Shown here piece by piece: positions 17,369 to 27,275 of a DNA stretch of 64,000 bases. The DNA lies in contig NZ_LFLS01000006.1 in NCBI RefSeq assembly GCF_001189915.1, forward strand, positions 1 to 64,000. The letters are read 5' to 3'. Each line of letters starts with the position of its first letter. Position 1 is the first letter of the stretch. Source of the DNA: Herbaspirillum autotrophicum. Lineage in GTDB: Bacteria; Pseudomonadota; Gammaproteobacteria; Burkholderiales; Burkholderiaceae_D. The notes beneath the pieces were generated by a model. That model was not told the DNA's origin. It worked only from the letters and a program-made list of their open reading frames with translations, and ran no database searches. Both the position numbers and the translations under genes were made by a program.

Positions 17369-17560
17369 ATCGGGCCAATCATGGGTCTGGCATGCCATTG
17401 CGACCGCTATTGCCGAACGGTGAGGGGACGGCGTGCAGGGTGGCGCTGGCAGTTTATAATGTCAGGCTGAATTCTAAAGCCAAATCCGGCGCAGGTTGCA
17501 GCATTTGTACAGTGTTTGTGCCGTGCTGCTTACCCGTGCCCGATATTATCTTCGCCTTCG

Positions 17561-20500
17561 ATGTCCTTTGAACTGAAAAAAACTCTTCCAAAACCCGGCG
17601 TCCGTTTCGTTCCTCCTGCCGTGCATGGCTCGTCCGACGCCTGTTTGCTGGCGCAGGCGGCGCAGGTGCTGAAGGCCGAACGGCGCATGCTGACCATTGT
17701 GGTGGCCGGGGCGACCGAGGCGCAACGGCTGCGCGCCGAAATTCCATGGTTTCAGCAAGAAGATCAGGAAGCGCTGCGCTGCCATTTGCTGCCGGATTGG
17801 GAAACCCTGCCTTATGATGCATTTTCGCCGCATCAGGATCTGGTGTCGGAACGTCTGGCGACACTGTACGAAGTCCAGAACGGCCATTGTGACGTGCTGA
17901 TCGTACCGGCCACGACCGCGTTGTTGCGCATGGCGCCGCCGGGGTTTCTGGCGGGCTATACTTTTTTCTTCAAGCAGGGCGAGAAACTCGATGAAGCGCG
18001 GCTGAAGTCGCAGTTGACGCTGGCCGGCTATACCCATGTCACGCAAGTCATGTCGCCCGGCGAATATTCGGTGCGCGGCGGGTTGATCGATATCTTTCCG
18101 ATGGGTTCGCCACTGCCGTACCGGCTGGATCTGTTCGGTGATGTGATCGAAACCATCCGTACCTTTGATGCCGACACCCAGCGCTCGCTGTATCCGGTGC
18201 GCGAAGTGCGTTTGCTGCCGGGCCGCGAATTTCCGATGGATGATGCGGCGCGCACATCGTTCCGCAGCCGCTGGCGCGAATTGTTCGAGGGCGATCCGTC
18301 GCGTTCGGCACTCTACAAGGACATGGGCAACGGCATTGCCGCCGCCGGTATCGAATATTACCTGCCCTTGTTTTTCGAACAGACGGCAACGTTGTTCGAG
18401 TACCTGCCGGCCGATACCATGTTTGCCACCGCCGGTGACATTGATCAGGCCATCCAGCGTTTCTGGAGCGATACCCGTTCGCGCTATCAGTTTTTGAAGT
18501 CGGACCGGGAACGGCCGGTGCTGCCGCCGGAAAACATTTTTCTGACCGATGAAGATTTTTTCTCGGCACTGAAACCTTACGGCCGCTGGACCTTGCAAAA
18601 CGAGGATGCCGCTTCCGAATGGTCGGCGGCAATACCGAACATTGCCGTCAATCGCCGGCTCGACGATCCGTTGACCAATCTGCGTTCCTACTTGCTGCAG
18701 ACCAGCAAGCGCGTGATGCTGTGTGCCGAATCGAATGGCCGGCGCGAAACGCTGCAACAGTATTTCAAGGAATACGATCTGTTTCCGGTGCTGTGCGATG
18801 ACTATGCCGGCTTCCTCGCATCGGAACAACCGCTGATGCTGGGCGTGGCACCATTGCATGCCGGTTTCGAATTGCCGTCGGAACAAGTCGTGTTCATTAC
18901 CGAAACCGAGCTGTATGCCGGGTCCGGTCGCCGTGCCGGGCGCAAGAAACAAGAGGCGGTGACGCAGGTCGAGCATATGGTGCGCGACTTGTCGGAACTC
19001 AAGATCGGCGATCCGGTGGTGCATGCCAATCACGGCATCGGCCGCTACATGGGTTTGATCAGCATGGACCTGGGCGAGGGCGAGACCGAATTCCTGCATC
19101 TGGAATACGCCAAGGAAACCAAGTTGTATGTGCCGGTTTCGCAATTGCACGTGATTTCCCGGTATTCCGGTGCCGCGCCGGAAGATGCGCCGCTGCATTC
19201 GCTCGGTTCCGGCCAATGGGAAAAAGCCAAACGCAAGGCGGCCCAGCAGATTCGCGATACCGCTGCCGAATTGCTGAATCTGTATGCGCGGCGCGCGTTG
19301 CGACAAGGGCATGCATTCCAGTATTCGGCGCGCGACTACGAAGCGTTTGCCGAGAGTTTCGGGTTTGATGAAACCCCTGATCAGGCCGCCGCCATCAATG
19401 CCGTGATCGGCGACATGACCAGCGGCAAGCCGATGGACCGGCTGATTTGCGGCGATGTCGGATTCGGCAAGACCGAGGTGGCCTTGCGTGCCGCGTTTGT
19501 CGCGGTCATGGGCGGCAAGCAGGTGGCGATTCTGGCGCCGACTACCTTGCTGGCCGAGCAGCATGCACAAACCTTTGCCGACCGCTTTGCCAACTGGCCG
19601 GTACGGATTGCCGAACTGTCGCGCTTTCGCAGCGGCAAGGAAATTACCCAGGCCATCAAGGGCATGGCCGACGGCACGCTGGATATCGTGATCGGTACCC
19701 ATAAATTATTGTCGGATGACATCAAGTTTTCGCGGCTGGGTCTGGTCATCATTGATGAAGAACACCGTTTCGGCGTACGCCAGAAAGAAGCGCTCAAAGC
19801 GTTGCGCGCCGAGGTCGATGTCTTGACGCTGACGGCAACGCCGATCCCGCGCACGCTGGGCATGGCGCTGGAAGGCTTGCGCGATTTCTCGATCATCGCC
19901 ACGGCGCCGCAAAAGCGCCTGGCGATCAAGACTTTTGTCCGCAGCGAGGGCGAGTCCACGATTCGCGAAGCCTGTCTGCGCGAACTCAAGCGCGGCGGTC
20001 AGGTGTATTTCCTGCACAATGAAGTGGATACCATTGAAAACCGCAAGGCGATGCTCGAAGCCTTGTTGCCGGAAGCCCGCGTGGGCGTGGCGCATGGTCA
20101 GATGCATGAACGCGATCTGGAAAAAGTGATGCGCGATTTCGTGGCGCAGCGCTTCAATATCCTGTTGTGCACCACCATCATTGAAACCGGTATCGACGTG
20201 CCGACCGCCAACACCATCATCATGCATCGCGCCGACAAATTCGGCCTGGCGCAGTTGCATCAGTTGCGCGGCCGGGTCGGACGTTCACATCATCAGGCCT
20301 ACGCTTATCTGCTGGTCAATGACGTGAAGGGTTTGACCAAGCTGGCGCAGCGCCGGCTGGAAGCGATTCAGCAAATGGAAGAACTGGGCAGCGGCTTTTA
20401 TCTGGCGATGCATGATCTGGAAATTCGCGGTGCCGGTGAAGTGTTGGGTGACAATCAATCCGGTGAAATGCATGAGATCGGTTTCCAGATGTATTCCGAC

Positions 20501-21001
20501 ATGCTCAACGAAGCGGTGCGCTCGCTCAAGAACGGCAAGGAGCCGGATCTGGCCGCGCCGCTGGCGAGCACCACCGAAATCAATCTGCATGTGCCGGCCT
20601 TGCTGCCCAATGATTATTGCGGCGATGTGCATGAGCGTTTGTCGCTGTACAAACGTCTGGCCAATTGCAAGACGCAGGAAGCCATCGACGATTTGCAGGA
20701 AGAATTGATTGACCGTTTCGGCAAATTGCCGGAAGTGGCGCGTGCGCTGGTGGAAACCCACCGCTTGCGGGTGGCGGCGAAACCGCTGGGCATCGTCAAG
20801 ATCGATGCCCATTCCGAATCGGCCTTGCTGCAATTCATGCCGAACCCGCCGATTGACGCCATGCGCATCATCGAGTTGATCCAAAAGAATCGCCACGTCA
20901 AACTCAACGGTCAGGACAAGTTGCGCATCACCGTCAACATGCCGGACCTGACCGCCCGCGTGACGCAGCTCAAGGCCACCATGCGTTCGCTGACCGGTTG
21001 A
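17561..21001 (+). CDS. mfd: transcription-repair coupling factor Mfd
   Basis: A 1146-aa protein (E. coli Mfd is 1148 aa) that displaces RNA polymerase stalled at DNA lesions and recruits UvrA. The N-terminal UvrB-like domains contain LPDWETLPYDAFSPHQDLVS. The RNA-polymerase-interaction domain contains VVHANHGIGRYMGL. The RecG-like motor has Walker A GDVGFGKTE near residue 632, the DEEH box in IIDEEHRFGVRQKE near 732, LTLTATPIPRTL, and the helicase motif VI region HQLRGRVGRSHHQAYAYLL. The ATG at 17561 gives the conserved N-terminus; in-frame upstream codons to 17516 look non-coding. Confidence 0.97.
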   Translation: MSFELKKTLPKPGVRFVPPAVHGSSDACLLAQAAQVLKAERRMLTIVVAGATEAQRLRAEIPWFQQEDQEALRCHLLPDWETLPYDAFSPHQDLVSERLATLYEVQNGHCDVLIVPATTALLRMAPPGFLAGYTFFFKQGEKLDEARLKSQLTLAGYTHVTQVMSPGEYSVRGGLIDIFPMGSPLPYRLDLFGDVIETIRTFDADTQRSLYPVREVRLLPGREFPMDDAARTSFRSRWRELFEGDPSRSALYKDMGNGIAAAGIEYYLPLFFEQTATLFEYLPADTMFATAGDIDQAIQRFWSDTRSRYQFLKSDRERPVLPPENIFLTDEDFFSALKPYGRWTLQNEDAASEWSAAIPNIAVNRRLDDPLTNLRSYLLQTSKRVMLCAESNGRRETLQQYFKEYDLFPVLCDDYAGFLASEQPLMLGVAPLHAGFELPSEQVVFITETELYAGSGRRAGRKKQEAVTQVEHMVRDLSELKIGDPVVHANHGIGRYMGLISMDLGEGETEFLHLEYAKETKLYVPVSQLHVISRYSGAAPEDAPLHSLGSGQWEKAKRKAAQQIRDTAAELLNLYARRALRQGHAFQYSARDYEAFAESFGFDETPDQAAAINAVIGDMTSGKPMDRLICGDVGFGKTEVALRAAFVAVMGGKQVAILAPTTLLAEQHAQTFADRFANWPVRIAELSRFRSGKEITQAIKGMADGTLDIVIGTHKLLSDDIKFSRLGLVIIDEEHRFGVRQKEALKALRAEVDVLTLTATPIPRTLGMALEGLRDFSIIATAPQKRLAIKTFVRSEGESTIREACLRELKRGGQVYFLHNEVDTIENRKAMLEALLPEARVGVAHGQMHERDLEKVMRDFVAQRFNILLCTTIIETGIDVPTANTIIMHRADKFGLAQLHQLRGRVGRSHHQAYAYLLVNDVKGLTKLAQRRLEAIQQMEELGSGFYLAMHDLEIRGAGEVLGDNQSGEMHEIGFQMYSDMLNEAVRSLKNGKEPDLAAPLASTTEINLHVPALLPNDYCGDVHERLSLYKRLANCKTQEAIDDLQEELIDRFGKLPEVARALVETHRLRVAAKPLGIVKIDAHSESALLQFMPNPPIDAMRIIELIQKNRHVKLNGQDKLRITVNMPDLTARVTQLKATMRSLTG

Positions 21002-21071
21002 GCGCCGGCAGCGCCTGTGAACATTACCCTTATTGATTACTGATAAGACGGCATACACCGTCAGCAAAAAG

Positions 21072-21914
21072 ATGAATCTGATTCTGCAAGGACCAACAGC
21101 GGCACTCAATGCCATCGACACCCTCGTCAACGCGGCGGCACCGCAACGCACAGTCACGCTCGGCGAACAGGCGCGACGCTATGAAGGTGTGCAGGTGACG
21201 GATGCCTTCAAGGCACAGATGGACAGCGCCTGTCTGGCCGCCGGCGTCGATTATGCGTTTATCGCGGCGGGGCGTTCCCTGGCTGATTTCAAGCTGGTGG
21301 CCATGGATATGGATTCGACCCTGATCACGATTGAGTGCATTGATGAAATCGCCGACATGCAGGGCCTGAAGCCGCAAGTGGCAGAAATCACCGAAGCCGC
21401 GATGCGCGGTGAACTCGAATTCAGCGAAAGTCTGGCGCGCCGCGTGGCCTTGCTCAAAGGGCTCGATGCCAGCGCCTTGCAACGCGTGTATGACGAGCGG
21501 CTGCGTTTGTCGCCGGGTGCCGAGAGGATGTTGCAGGCGGTGCAGGCGGTGGGTTTGAAAACCTTGCTGGTATCGGGCGGCTTCACTTTTTTCACGGAAC
21601 GCATGAAACAGCGTCTGGGTCTCGACTACGCACACGCCAACGTGCTGGAAGTGGTGGATGGCAAACTGAGCGGCAAAGTACTTGGCGGTGTGGTTGATGC
21701 GGAAGAGAAGCGGCTGACGGTAGAGCGCGTTTGCCGCGAACTGAATGTGCCGGCATCGCAGGCGATTGTCATGGGCGACGGCGCCAACGATCTCAAGATG
21801 ATGGCGGTATCCGGACTGTCGGTGGCGTTCCGCGCCAAACCGGTGGTGCGGGCACAAGCTGACGTGGCCTTGAATTTTGTCGGGTTGGACGGCATCTTGA
21901 ATATACTGGGGTAA
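21072..21914 (+). CDS. serB: phosphoserine phosphatase
   Basis: A 280-aa HAD-family phosphatase for the last step of serine synthesis. The nucleophile motif MDMDSTLITIECIDEIAD sits at about residues 77-94; LLVSGGFTFFTERM is motif II, and MGDGANDLKMM holds the Mg-binding acidic pair. The N-terminal 70 residues form the short ACT-like domain usual for SerB. The ATG at 21072 is preferred over a TTG at 21033 because family similarity begins with MNLILQGP. It lies 70 bp downstream of mfd on the same strand. Confidence 0.95.
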   Translation: MNLILQGPTAALNAIDTLVNAAAPQRTVTLGEQARRYEGVQVTDAFKAQMDSACLAAGVDYAFIAAGRSLADFKLVAMDMDSTLITIECIDEIADMQGLKPQVAEITEAAMRGELEFSESLARRVALLKGLDASALQRVYDERLRLSPGAERMLQAVQAVGLKTLLVSGGFTFFTERMKQRLGLDYAHANVLEVVDGKLSGKVLGGVVDAEEKRLTVERVCRELNVPASQAIVMGDGANDLKMMAVSGLSVAFRAKPVVRAQADVALNFVGLDGILNILG

Positions 21915-21938
21915 CCCGACATCAAGAAGGAGATGCAG

Positions 21939-22301
21939 ATGACAGAACAACTGGTATTTGACGCACGTACGCAATCGGCCAAAGACTGGGCACTGTGGCT
22001 GTATATCGGGCATGGCCTGAGTCTGGTGTTTTCACTCGGCCTGTTGTCATGGCTGCCGCTGATCATCAACTACCTCAAGCGTGACGACGCCGCCGATACC
22101 TTTGTCTATAGCCATCATCGCTGGCAGATCCGCTCGTTCTGGTGGTTCCTGCTGTGGGGCGCAGTCGGTTTCGTGGCCTGGATCACCATCATCGGCATTC
22201 CGCTGGCGGTCTTGATCTGGAGCCTGGCGTGGATCTGGAAGGCGTATCGCCTGATCAAGGGCGCGCTCGATCTGAGTCAGAGCAAGGCCATGCCGGTTTG
22301 A
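21939..22301 (+). CDS. small integral membrane protein (DUF4870-like)
   Basis: A 120-aa protein with three predicted membrane spans (about residues 20-42, 62-80 and 82-100). SHHRWQIRSFWWFLLW between spans 1 and 2 and the final WIWKAYRLIKGALDLSQSKAMP resemble the widespread DUF4870 family, whose role is unknown. The start at 21939 is set by GAAGGAG at 21926-21932; the in-frame ATG at 21933 overlaps that site. It is 24 bp after serB and probably co-transcribed with it. A terminator follows. Confidence 0.75.
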   Translation: MTEQLVFDARTQSAKDWALWLYIGHGLSLVFSLGLLSWLPLIINYLKRDDAADTFVYSHHRWQIRSFWWFLLWGAVGFVAWITIIGIPLAVLIWSLAWIWKAYRLIKGALDLSQSKAMPV

Positions 22302-22334
22302 CCGGACGGGCGGCACGACGGCATTGGCTTAACG

Positions 22335-22366
22335 ACGGCGCGGACGATATGTTTCGCGCCGTTTTC
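22335..22366 (+). terminator. terminator after the serB-membrane protein unit
   Basis: ACGGCGCG (22335-22342) pairs with CGCGCCGT (22355-22362), followed by TTTC. It lies 33 bp past the membrane-protein stop and 40 bp before the next start. Confidence 0.65.
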
Positions 22367-22406
22367 ATGTTGTATTTATCAACGGCAGCAAACCATTGGG
22401 GGCGAC

Positions 22407-22859
22407 ATGCGCGAAATAGCAACACTGGCGGCATTGAAGGAATTGGTCGGGCAGGAAGTCGCAGTCAGCGACTGGATTGAAATTTCACAGGATCAGGTCA
22501 ACCGGTTTGCCGATGCCACCGGCGATCATCAATGGATTCACGTCGATGTCGAACGCAGCAAGCGCGAGTTGCCCTACGGCGGCACCATTGCCCACGGCTT
22601 TCTGACCTTGTCCTTGCTGCCGTTGCTGTTGCAGCAAACCATCGCCATGGGCGAGGTACGGATGCTGGTCAATTACGGTTTGAACCGGGTCCGTTTTCCG
22701 ACGCCGTTGCCGGTCGGACGCCGCGTCCGTGGCGTGATCAATCTGCTGTCGGTGGAAGATATTGCGGGCGGTGCGCAGGTGGTGTGGGAAGTGACGATCG
22801 AATGTGAAAACAATGACAAACCGGTGTGTGTCGCTGAATTCATCATCCGCAGATATTGA
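22407..22859 (+). CDS. MaoC-like (R)-specific enoyl-CoA hydratase family protein
   Basis: A 150-aa single-hotdog hydratase of the NodN/MaoC group. FADATGDHQWIHVD holds the conserved Asp and His of the hydratase-2 motif, and YGGTIAHGFLTLSLLP is the matching oxyanion-hole segment. Members hydrate trans-2-enoyl-CoA to (R)-3-hydroxyacyl-CoA, which can feed PHA synthase; phaC is present 14 kb away, but there is no operon link. It is a single gene, convergent with a GST gene. Confidence 0.88.
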   Translation: MREIATLAALKELVGQEVAVSDWIEISQDQVNRFADATGDHQWIHVDVERSKRELPYGGTIAHGFLTLSLLPLLLQQTIAMGEVRMLVNYGLNRVRFPTPLPVGRRVRGVINLLSVEDIAGGAQVVWEVTIECENNDKPVCVAEFIIRRY

Positions 22860-22867
22860 GGTCCTGC

Positions 22868-22894
22868 GCGGGAGTGGTGTCAGCGCACTCCCGC
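22868..22894. terminator. hairpin between convergent maoC-like and GST genes
   Basis: GCGGGAGTG (22868-22876) and CACTCCCGC (22886-22894) form a perfect 9-bp stem in the 55-bp convergent gap. There is no T-run on either side, so termination efficiency is uncertain. Confidence 0.5.
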
Positions 22895-22914
22895 AATCCC
22901 TCACTCAGGATTGA

Positions 22915-23607
22915 TCAGCGTTTCTGATATTGCTGATTGCCGAACAGAACGTCCTTGGCTTTGCTGTCGGTCAGCGGTTTGCGGCGATCTGCCAGCACCG
23001 TGACACCGCGCACCACGGCAGGGCGCGCGCTGATGGCATCGAACCAGCGTTTGACGTGGGGGAAGTCCTCAAGCTCGACACCTTGGTTTTTCCATGAACG
23101 GGCCCACGGGAAGGTGGCGATATCGGCGATGGTGTAGTTGTCGCCGGCCAGATACGCGGTTTTTTCCAGTTGCACATCCAGCACGCCATACAAGCGTTTG
23201 GCTTCGTTGGTGTAGCGGTTGACGGCATATTCGATCTGCTCCGGGGCGTACAGGCGGAAATGATGCGCCTGGCCGAGCATCGGGCCGAAGCCGCCCATCT
23301 GGAACATCAGCCACTGCAAGGTGGTGAATTTTTCGCGGTCGGTGGTGCCGAGGAATTTGCCGGTTTTGCCTGCCAGATAAATCAGGATGGCGCCCGACTC
23401 GAACAGCGAAATCGGTTTGCCGTCAGGACCGTCGGGATCGGTGATGGCCGGAATCTTGTTGTTGGGAGAGATGGCCAGAAAGTCGGCACCGAACTGGTCG
23501 CCGGCGCCGATGTCGATGGCGTGGGCACGATACGGCAAGCCGCATTCTTCCAGCATGATGTGGACCTTGTGGCCATTGGGCGTAGGCCAGCTGTATACGT
23601 CAATCAT
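22915..23607 (-). CDS. glutathione S-transferase, YfcG/YghU (Nu) class
   Basis: A 230-aa GST. The thioredoxin-like N-terminal domain begins MIDVYSWPTPNGHKVHIMLE; the TPNGxK segment is diagnostic of Nu-class enzymes such as YfcG, which have strong disulfide-bond reductase activity with glutathione. SPNNKIPAI carries the cis-Pro, and LFESGAILIYLA the glutathione gamma-glutamyl contacts. The C-terminal helical domain (FGPMLGQAHHF; NYTIADIATFPWARSW) is intact. The start at 23607 is preferred over 23661 because MIDVYS is the conserved beginning. Confidence 0.92.
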   Translation of the reverse strand: MIDVYSWPTPNGHKVHIMLEECGLPYRAHAIDIGAGDQFGADFLAISPNNKIPAITDPDGPDGKPISLFESGAILIYLAGKTGKFLGTTDREKFTTLQWLMFQMGGFGPMLGQAHHFRLYAPEQIEYAVNRYTNEAKRLYGVLDVQLEKTAYLAGDNYTIADIATFPWARSWKNQGVELEDFPHVKRWFDAISARPAVVRGVTVLADRRKPLTDSKAKDVLFGNQQYQKR

Positions 23608-23736
23608 GGTATTCCTTGTCTGTAGATGTCGAGATGGTTCCGGGCGGCGCGCATGCCGCACGCGCAGGTATTCCTGGCACGACAGTGTAGCCGATCGTTT
23701 CTGACTCTGCAGACGGTGGCGCGGTTTGCGAACGGC

Positions 23737-24888
23737 CTATTTGCGGCGCGTGAGAAAGCGCGAGAGGGCGCCCGAGCGAAGCTTGTTATAGCCATGAAAC
23801 AAATGTTCGGAACGCAGTCGGGTGGAAATCTGGATCGCGTTGTGCAGCAGATATTCGGTCGGCTGCCAGCGCATTTTGGAGTAATCACGGCCGGTCGACA
23901 GGTTCAGATATTCAAAGCCGTTTTCAATCGCCCATTGCACTGCATGCACCACCACCGTGGTCATGATGCTGTACTTGCCCCATTCGACGTCATAACCCGA
24001 GTAGTACAGATACAGGTGGCGGTCGCAGACAAAGCCGATGCGGGTGGCCACGACTTTGCCATTGATCTTGACCTGGAACAGGCGCAGACGATTTTGCTCT
24101 GCCATTTTGTGCGTGAAGGCAGTCAAGAAGCGACGACTTTTTTCGCGCTTGAATACATTGGCGTGTTCGACCGTGTCGCCGACTTCGGCGCGCAGCGTAT
24201 GCAGATTGAAGAAGGTTTGCATGGCAGCTTCTACTTCTTCAGGCTTGCTGATCACATGCAATTCATGATGATGCTCATCGCGTTTGAGTGAGTTGAAACA
24301 CTTGCGGATTGCCTCCTTCATGTTGCGCGAGAGGCTGGTCTTGAGTTCTTCCCAGGTCGGTGGCAGCGTCAGATAACAGACCACGCGCGGCTGCGGTTGT
24401 TCGGCGGACGGGGTGGACAGGATCAGCGCCTGTGACAGCGACAATCCCTGCCATTCGATCCAGTCCCATTTGCGTTTGCTGGAGCGCAGATGGTTCTGCA
24501 GGGTTGCCACAGCCAGTTCGCGGTAGTCCGGATCGCAGATGAGGCCGCGAATTTCGGTCACGTTGGGATCGGCACCGAAGAACTGCAATACCCGGATGCC
24601 GAATGCTTTGATGCCGGGCCGCACGCTGACCATCATCGGTGCGATTGCCACCAGTTCACCTTCGGCATTGCGCAAGGCGAAGGAATACAACTCATCCTGA
24701 ATCATCATCTTGGCTTCGCGATGATGATCCCACCACAAGATATTCCATGTGGAAGAACTGAACGGTGTGCGCAGATAAAGCTTTTGCTCAAGCGCGTCCC
24801 ACTCAGTGGACAGGGCAGTCAGTTCTTCGAATTTATGGATTACCTGCAGTTGCAACCCGGCAACCGTATGTAGCGTATCTCGTCGCAT
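23737..24888 (-). CDS. GNAT-fold protein of the CelD/BioF2-like acetyltransferase group
   Basis: A 383-aa protein with the double-GNAT architecture of the CelD-like (Acetyltransf_6) family, often found with exopolysaccharide or cellulose genes. WNILWWDHHREAKMMIQDEL near the N-terminus and the C-terminal segment WAIENGFEYLNLSTGRDYSK, followed by MRWQP, are typical. The acceptor is unknown. No polysaccharide gene lies nearby, so it stands alone here. A GAGGCGGGA precedes the ATG. Confidence 0.75.
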   Translation of the reverse strand: MRRDTLHTVAGLQLQVIHKFEELTALSTEWDALEQKLYLRTPFSSSTWNILWWDHHREAKMMIQDELYSFALRNAEGELVAIAPMMVSVRPGIKAFGIRVLQFFGADPNVTEIRGLICDPDYRELAVATLQNHLRSSKRKWDWIEWQGLSLSQALILSTPSAEQPQPRVVCYLTLPPTWEELKTSLSRNMKEAIRKCFNSLKRDEHHHELHVISKPEEVEAAMQTFFNLHTLRAEVGDTVEHANVFKREKSRRFLTAFTHKMAEQNRLRLFQVKINGKVVATRIGFVCDRHLYLYYSGYDVEWGKYSIMTTVVVHAVQWAIENGFEYLNLSTGRDYSKMRWQPTEYLLHNAIQISTRLRSEHLFHGYNKLRSGALSRFLTRRK

Positions 24889-25247
24889 TCCCGCCTCTTA
24901 TTTTTTTCGACAACGCGTCATTTTCTCAGAAGTTGACGAAGAAACAATAATTTATATTTATTTTTTAATACTATTCTTTTCGTTATGCAACGCTTTGCGC
25001 TCTGCGACCCCTTATTGGTTTTCTTGCGGAAATTCTTTCAGGCCAATTTGTAAAATGAAGTTAAGAATACGGCGAAAACCTGCTGCTTGGCAATACGTAC
25101 CCAGCGTGTTGTTGTTGCTGGCAAAGACGTGCAAAAACCCGCGCTGCATGGCTGCTGGCACGGTTTTCGCCGTGATTGCGAAAATTGATTGCACACAGGA
25201 AATTTTAGTTTCGCAACGGCAACCTGGCGATGGCCGTACCGGGACGG
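24889..25247. other. 359-bp intergenic region, AT-rich on its left side
   Basis: No gene or RNA was recognised. The left part holds an AT-rich tract (around 24940-24980) that probably contains the promoter of the leftward GNAT gene. The right part holds the 3' end of the leftward dihydrofolate-reductase-like gene. Short open frames here lack coding character. Confidence 0.5.
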
Positions 25248-25790
25248 TCAGTGGCTGATCTGATAGGTGGTTTGGACAAAACCACTGTCAAATGCGGTGG
25301 TCTTGTGGTGGGCAAGTCGAATGTCATGTCCGGGATTGCCGAACAAGGGAATGCCGCTGCCGATCAGAATCGGGATGGTGGTCACGGTTATCTGATCCAG
25401 CAGCCGGGCCGCCAGAAAAGATTGAATCACGCTGCCGCCATCCACATACACATTGTTGCAGCCATGCTCGGTGAGGGACTTGAGCAACTGCGGCAACGGC
25501 CCCGGATGTAGCAAAAGCTTATCTTGCAGATGTGACGGAATGGCATCTGCCGACAGCGTGGTGCTGAGGACGACCACACGTTTTTCCGGATAAGGCCATT
25601 CGCCAAAACCCAGTACGGTCTGGTAAGTGTTGCGACCCATGACGATGGTATCGATGCCGTTCATGTACTCGGCATAACCGTGGTCATCGGTGGAGGTGGT
25701 GGCGTTGAACAGCCAGTCGAGATCGCCATTGCTGCGCGCAATGAAGCCATCCAGACTGGTGGCGATGTAAGCAGAAAAATGTATGGTCAA
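25248..25790 (-). CDS. dihydrofolate reductase family protein (RibD C-terminal-like)
   Basis: A 180-aa protein of the bacterial DHFR-like/RibD C-domain group (YyaP/YwjB-like). Recognisable parts are SAYIATSLDGFIARSNGDLD at the N-terminus, IVMGRNTYQTVLGFGEWPYP, the NADPH-binding VVVLSTTL, the glycine-rich NNVYVDGGSVIQSFL and ITVTTIPILIGSGIPLFG. These are NADPH-dependent reductases of unknown substrate and are not the folA enzyme. It is a single gene. Confidence 0.88.
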   Translation of the reverse strand: MTIHFSAYIATSLDGFIARSNGDLDWLFNATTSTDDHGYAEYMNGIDTIVMGRNTYQTVLGFGEWPYPEKRVVVLSTTLSADAIPSHLQDKLLLHPGPLPQLLKSLTEHGCNNVYVDGGSVIQSFLAARLLDQITVTTIPILIGSGIPLFGNPGHDIRLAHHKTTAFDSGFVQTTYQISH

Positions 25791-25996
25791 CTGGAACTCC
25801 GGACAGAAAATTGATGCGGTCAGTATCGTAAGGTATTTTCACTGCTGCGGGATACATCGGGAACGCATGCGTGAATTCTGCCGTGGGCGGAGGCCAGGCG
25901 TCCGGACAGGAAGTCGATAAGATGGGCGCTAAAAATGCCGGGCGCGAGAGCCGGTTGCCGGTCGAACGGACAGGCCGCATTCATCGCACCATGCAA

Positions 25997-26022
25997 AGAG
26001 GGCCGGTAGTTAGCGGCCCTCT
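25997..26022 (-). terminator. hairpin after the aminotransferase gene
   Basis: AGAGGGCCG (25997-26005) and CGGCCCTCT (26014-26022) form a perfect 9-bp stem 25 bp beyond the aminotransferase stop. Read leftward it is followed by TTTGC, a short T-tract. Confidence 0.6.
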
Positions 26023-26047
26023 GTGTTGCCTGTTGTCTGGCTGACGA

Positions 26048-27208
26048 TCAGAGTGCGGCCAGCCGGTCCAGCGCCAGACGCAAGGTTTCATCTTTCTTGG
26101 CGAAGCAGAAACGCACGATGCCGGATTCTTTCGGCGTGTTGTAGAACGCCGAAACCGGAATCGCGGCGACACCGATTTCGGTGGTCAGCCAGGTCGAGAA
26201 TTCGGCTTCCGACAAATCGGAAATGGCACCGTATTCGACGCATTGGAAGTAGGTGCCGTCCGACGGCAACAGCTTGAAGCGGGTGTTCTTCAAGCCGTCC
26301 CGGAACAGATCACGCTTGCGCTGATAAAACGCCGGCAACTCAAGATAAGGCGCCGGGTTTTGCATGTAAGCTGCCAGCCCGTACTGGACCGGGGTATTGA
26401 CGGTGAATACATTGAACTGATGCACCTTGCGGAATTCTGCCGTCAGTGCCGCCGGGGCCGCGACAAAGCCGACTTTCCAGCCGGTCACGTGATAGGTCTT
26501 GCCGAAGCTGGAATTGATGAAGGTGCGTTGTGCCAGTTCAGGATGACGGCTCAGCGATTCATGCTGTTGACCGTCGTACACCATGTGCTCGTAGACTTCA
26601 TCGGACAGGATCAGGATGTCGGTGCCGCGCACGATCTCGGCCAGCGCCCGGATATCGGCCTGCTTGAGAATCGAGCCGGTCGGATTGTGGGGCGTGTTGA
26701 CCATGATCAGGCGGGTCTTGCCGGTGACGGCGGCAGCCACCTGATCCCAGGGCACGCTGTAACCGTCAGCCCCGACGGTCATTTGGACGAATACCGGAAT
26801 GCCGCCGGCCAGTTCGATGGCCGGCACATAGCAATCGTAAGCGGGTTCGATCACGATCACTTCGTCGCCGGCATGGACGGCACACAGAATCGAGGTCAGG
26901 ATGCCTTGCGTGGCACCGGCAGTGACGGTGATTTCGGTGGCCGGATCATAGCGATGGCCATGCAAGGCCTGGATCTTCTGCGCAATCGCCTCGCGCAACA
27001 GCGGCACGCCGGTCATTGGGGGGTATTGGTTCAGGCCATCCTGCATCGCCTTGGTGACGGCATCGACCAGGGCCGGGTCGCAATTGAAATCAGGGAAGCC
27101 CTGACCCAGATTGACAGCGCCTTTTTCGGTCGCGAGCGCCGACATGACGGTGAAAATGGTGGTGCCGACATTCGGCAGTTTGGAGACGATGCTGGCAGGT
27201 TGAGTCAT
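26048..27208 (-). CDS. PLP-dependent aminotransferase, methionine aminotransferase (YbdL) type
   Basis: A 386-aa class I/II aminotransferase. LGQGFPDFNCDPALVDAV, VTAGATQGILTSI, NTPHNPTGSIL and SDEVYEHMVYDGQQHESL are PLP-fold landmarks. Lys in SSFGKTYHVTGWKVGF is the cofactor lysine. These sequences resemble E. coli YbdL (methionine/histidine/phenylalanine aminotransferase) and kynurenine-glutamine transaminases; the real substrate range is inferred. It is transcribed alone and ends in a hairpin. Upstream is the PIN gene, 67 bp away on the same strand. Confidence 0.88.
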   Translation of the reverse strand: MTQPASIVSKLPNVGTTIFTVMSALATEKGAVNLGQGFPDFNCDPALVDAVTKAMQDGLNQYPPMTGVPLLREAIAQKIQALHGHRYDPATEITVTAGATQGILTSILCAVHAGDEVIVIEPAYDCYVPAIELAGGIPVFVQMTVGADGYSVPWDQVAAAVTGKTRLIMVNTPHNPTGSILKQADIRALAEIVRGTDILILSDEVYEHMVYDGQQHESLSRHPELAQRTFINSSFGKTYHVTGWKVGFVAAPAALTAEFRKVHQFNVFTVNTPVQYGLAAYMQNPAPYLELPAFYQRKRDLFRDGLKNTRFKLLPSDGTYFQCVEYGAISDLSEAEFSTWLTTEIGVAAIPVSAFYNTPKESGIVRFCFAKKDETLRLALDRLAAL

Positions 27209-27275
27209 TGCAGAAAATCAGTGAGTTCAATGAAGAAAGAAAGCATTTTAGCCGAATTGCCCGCAATGCCGGCGA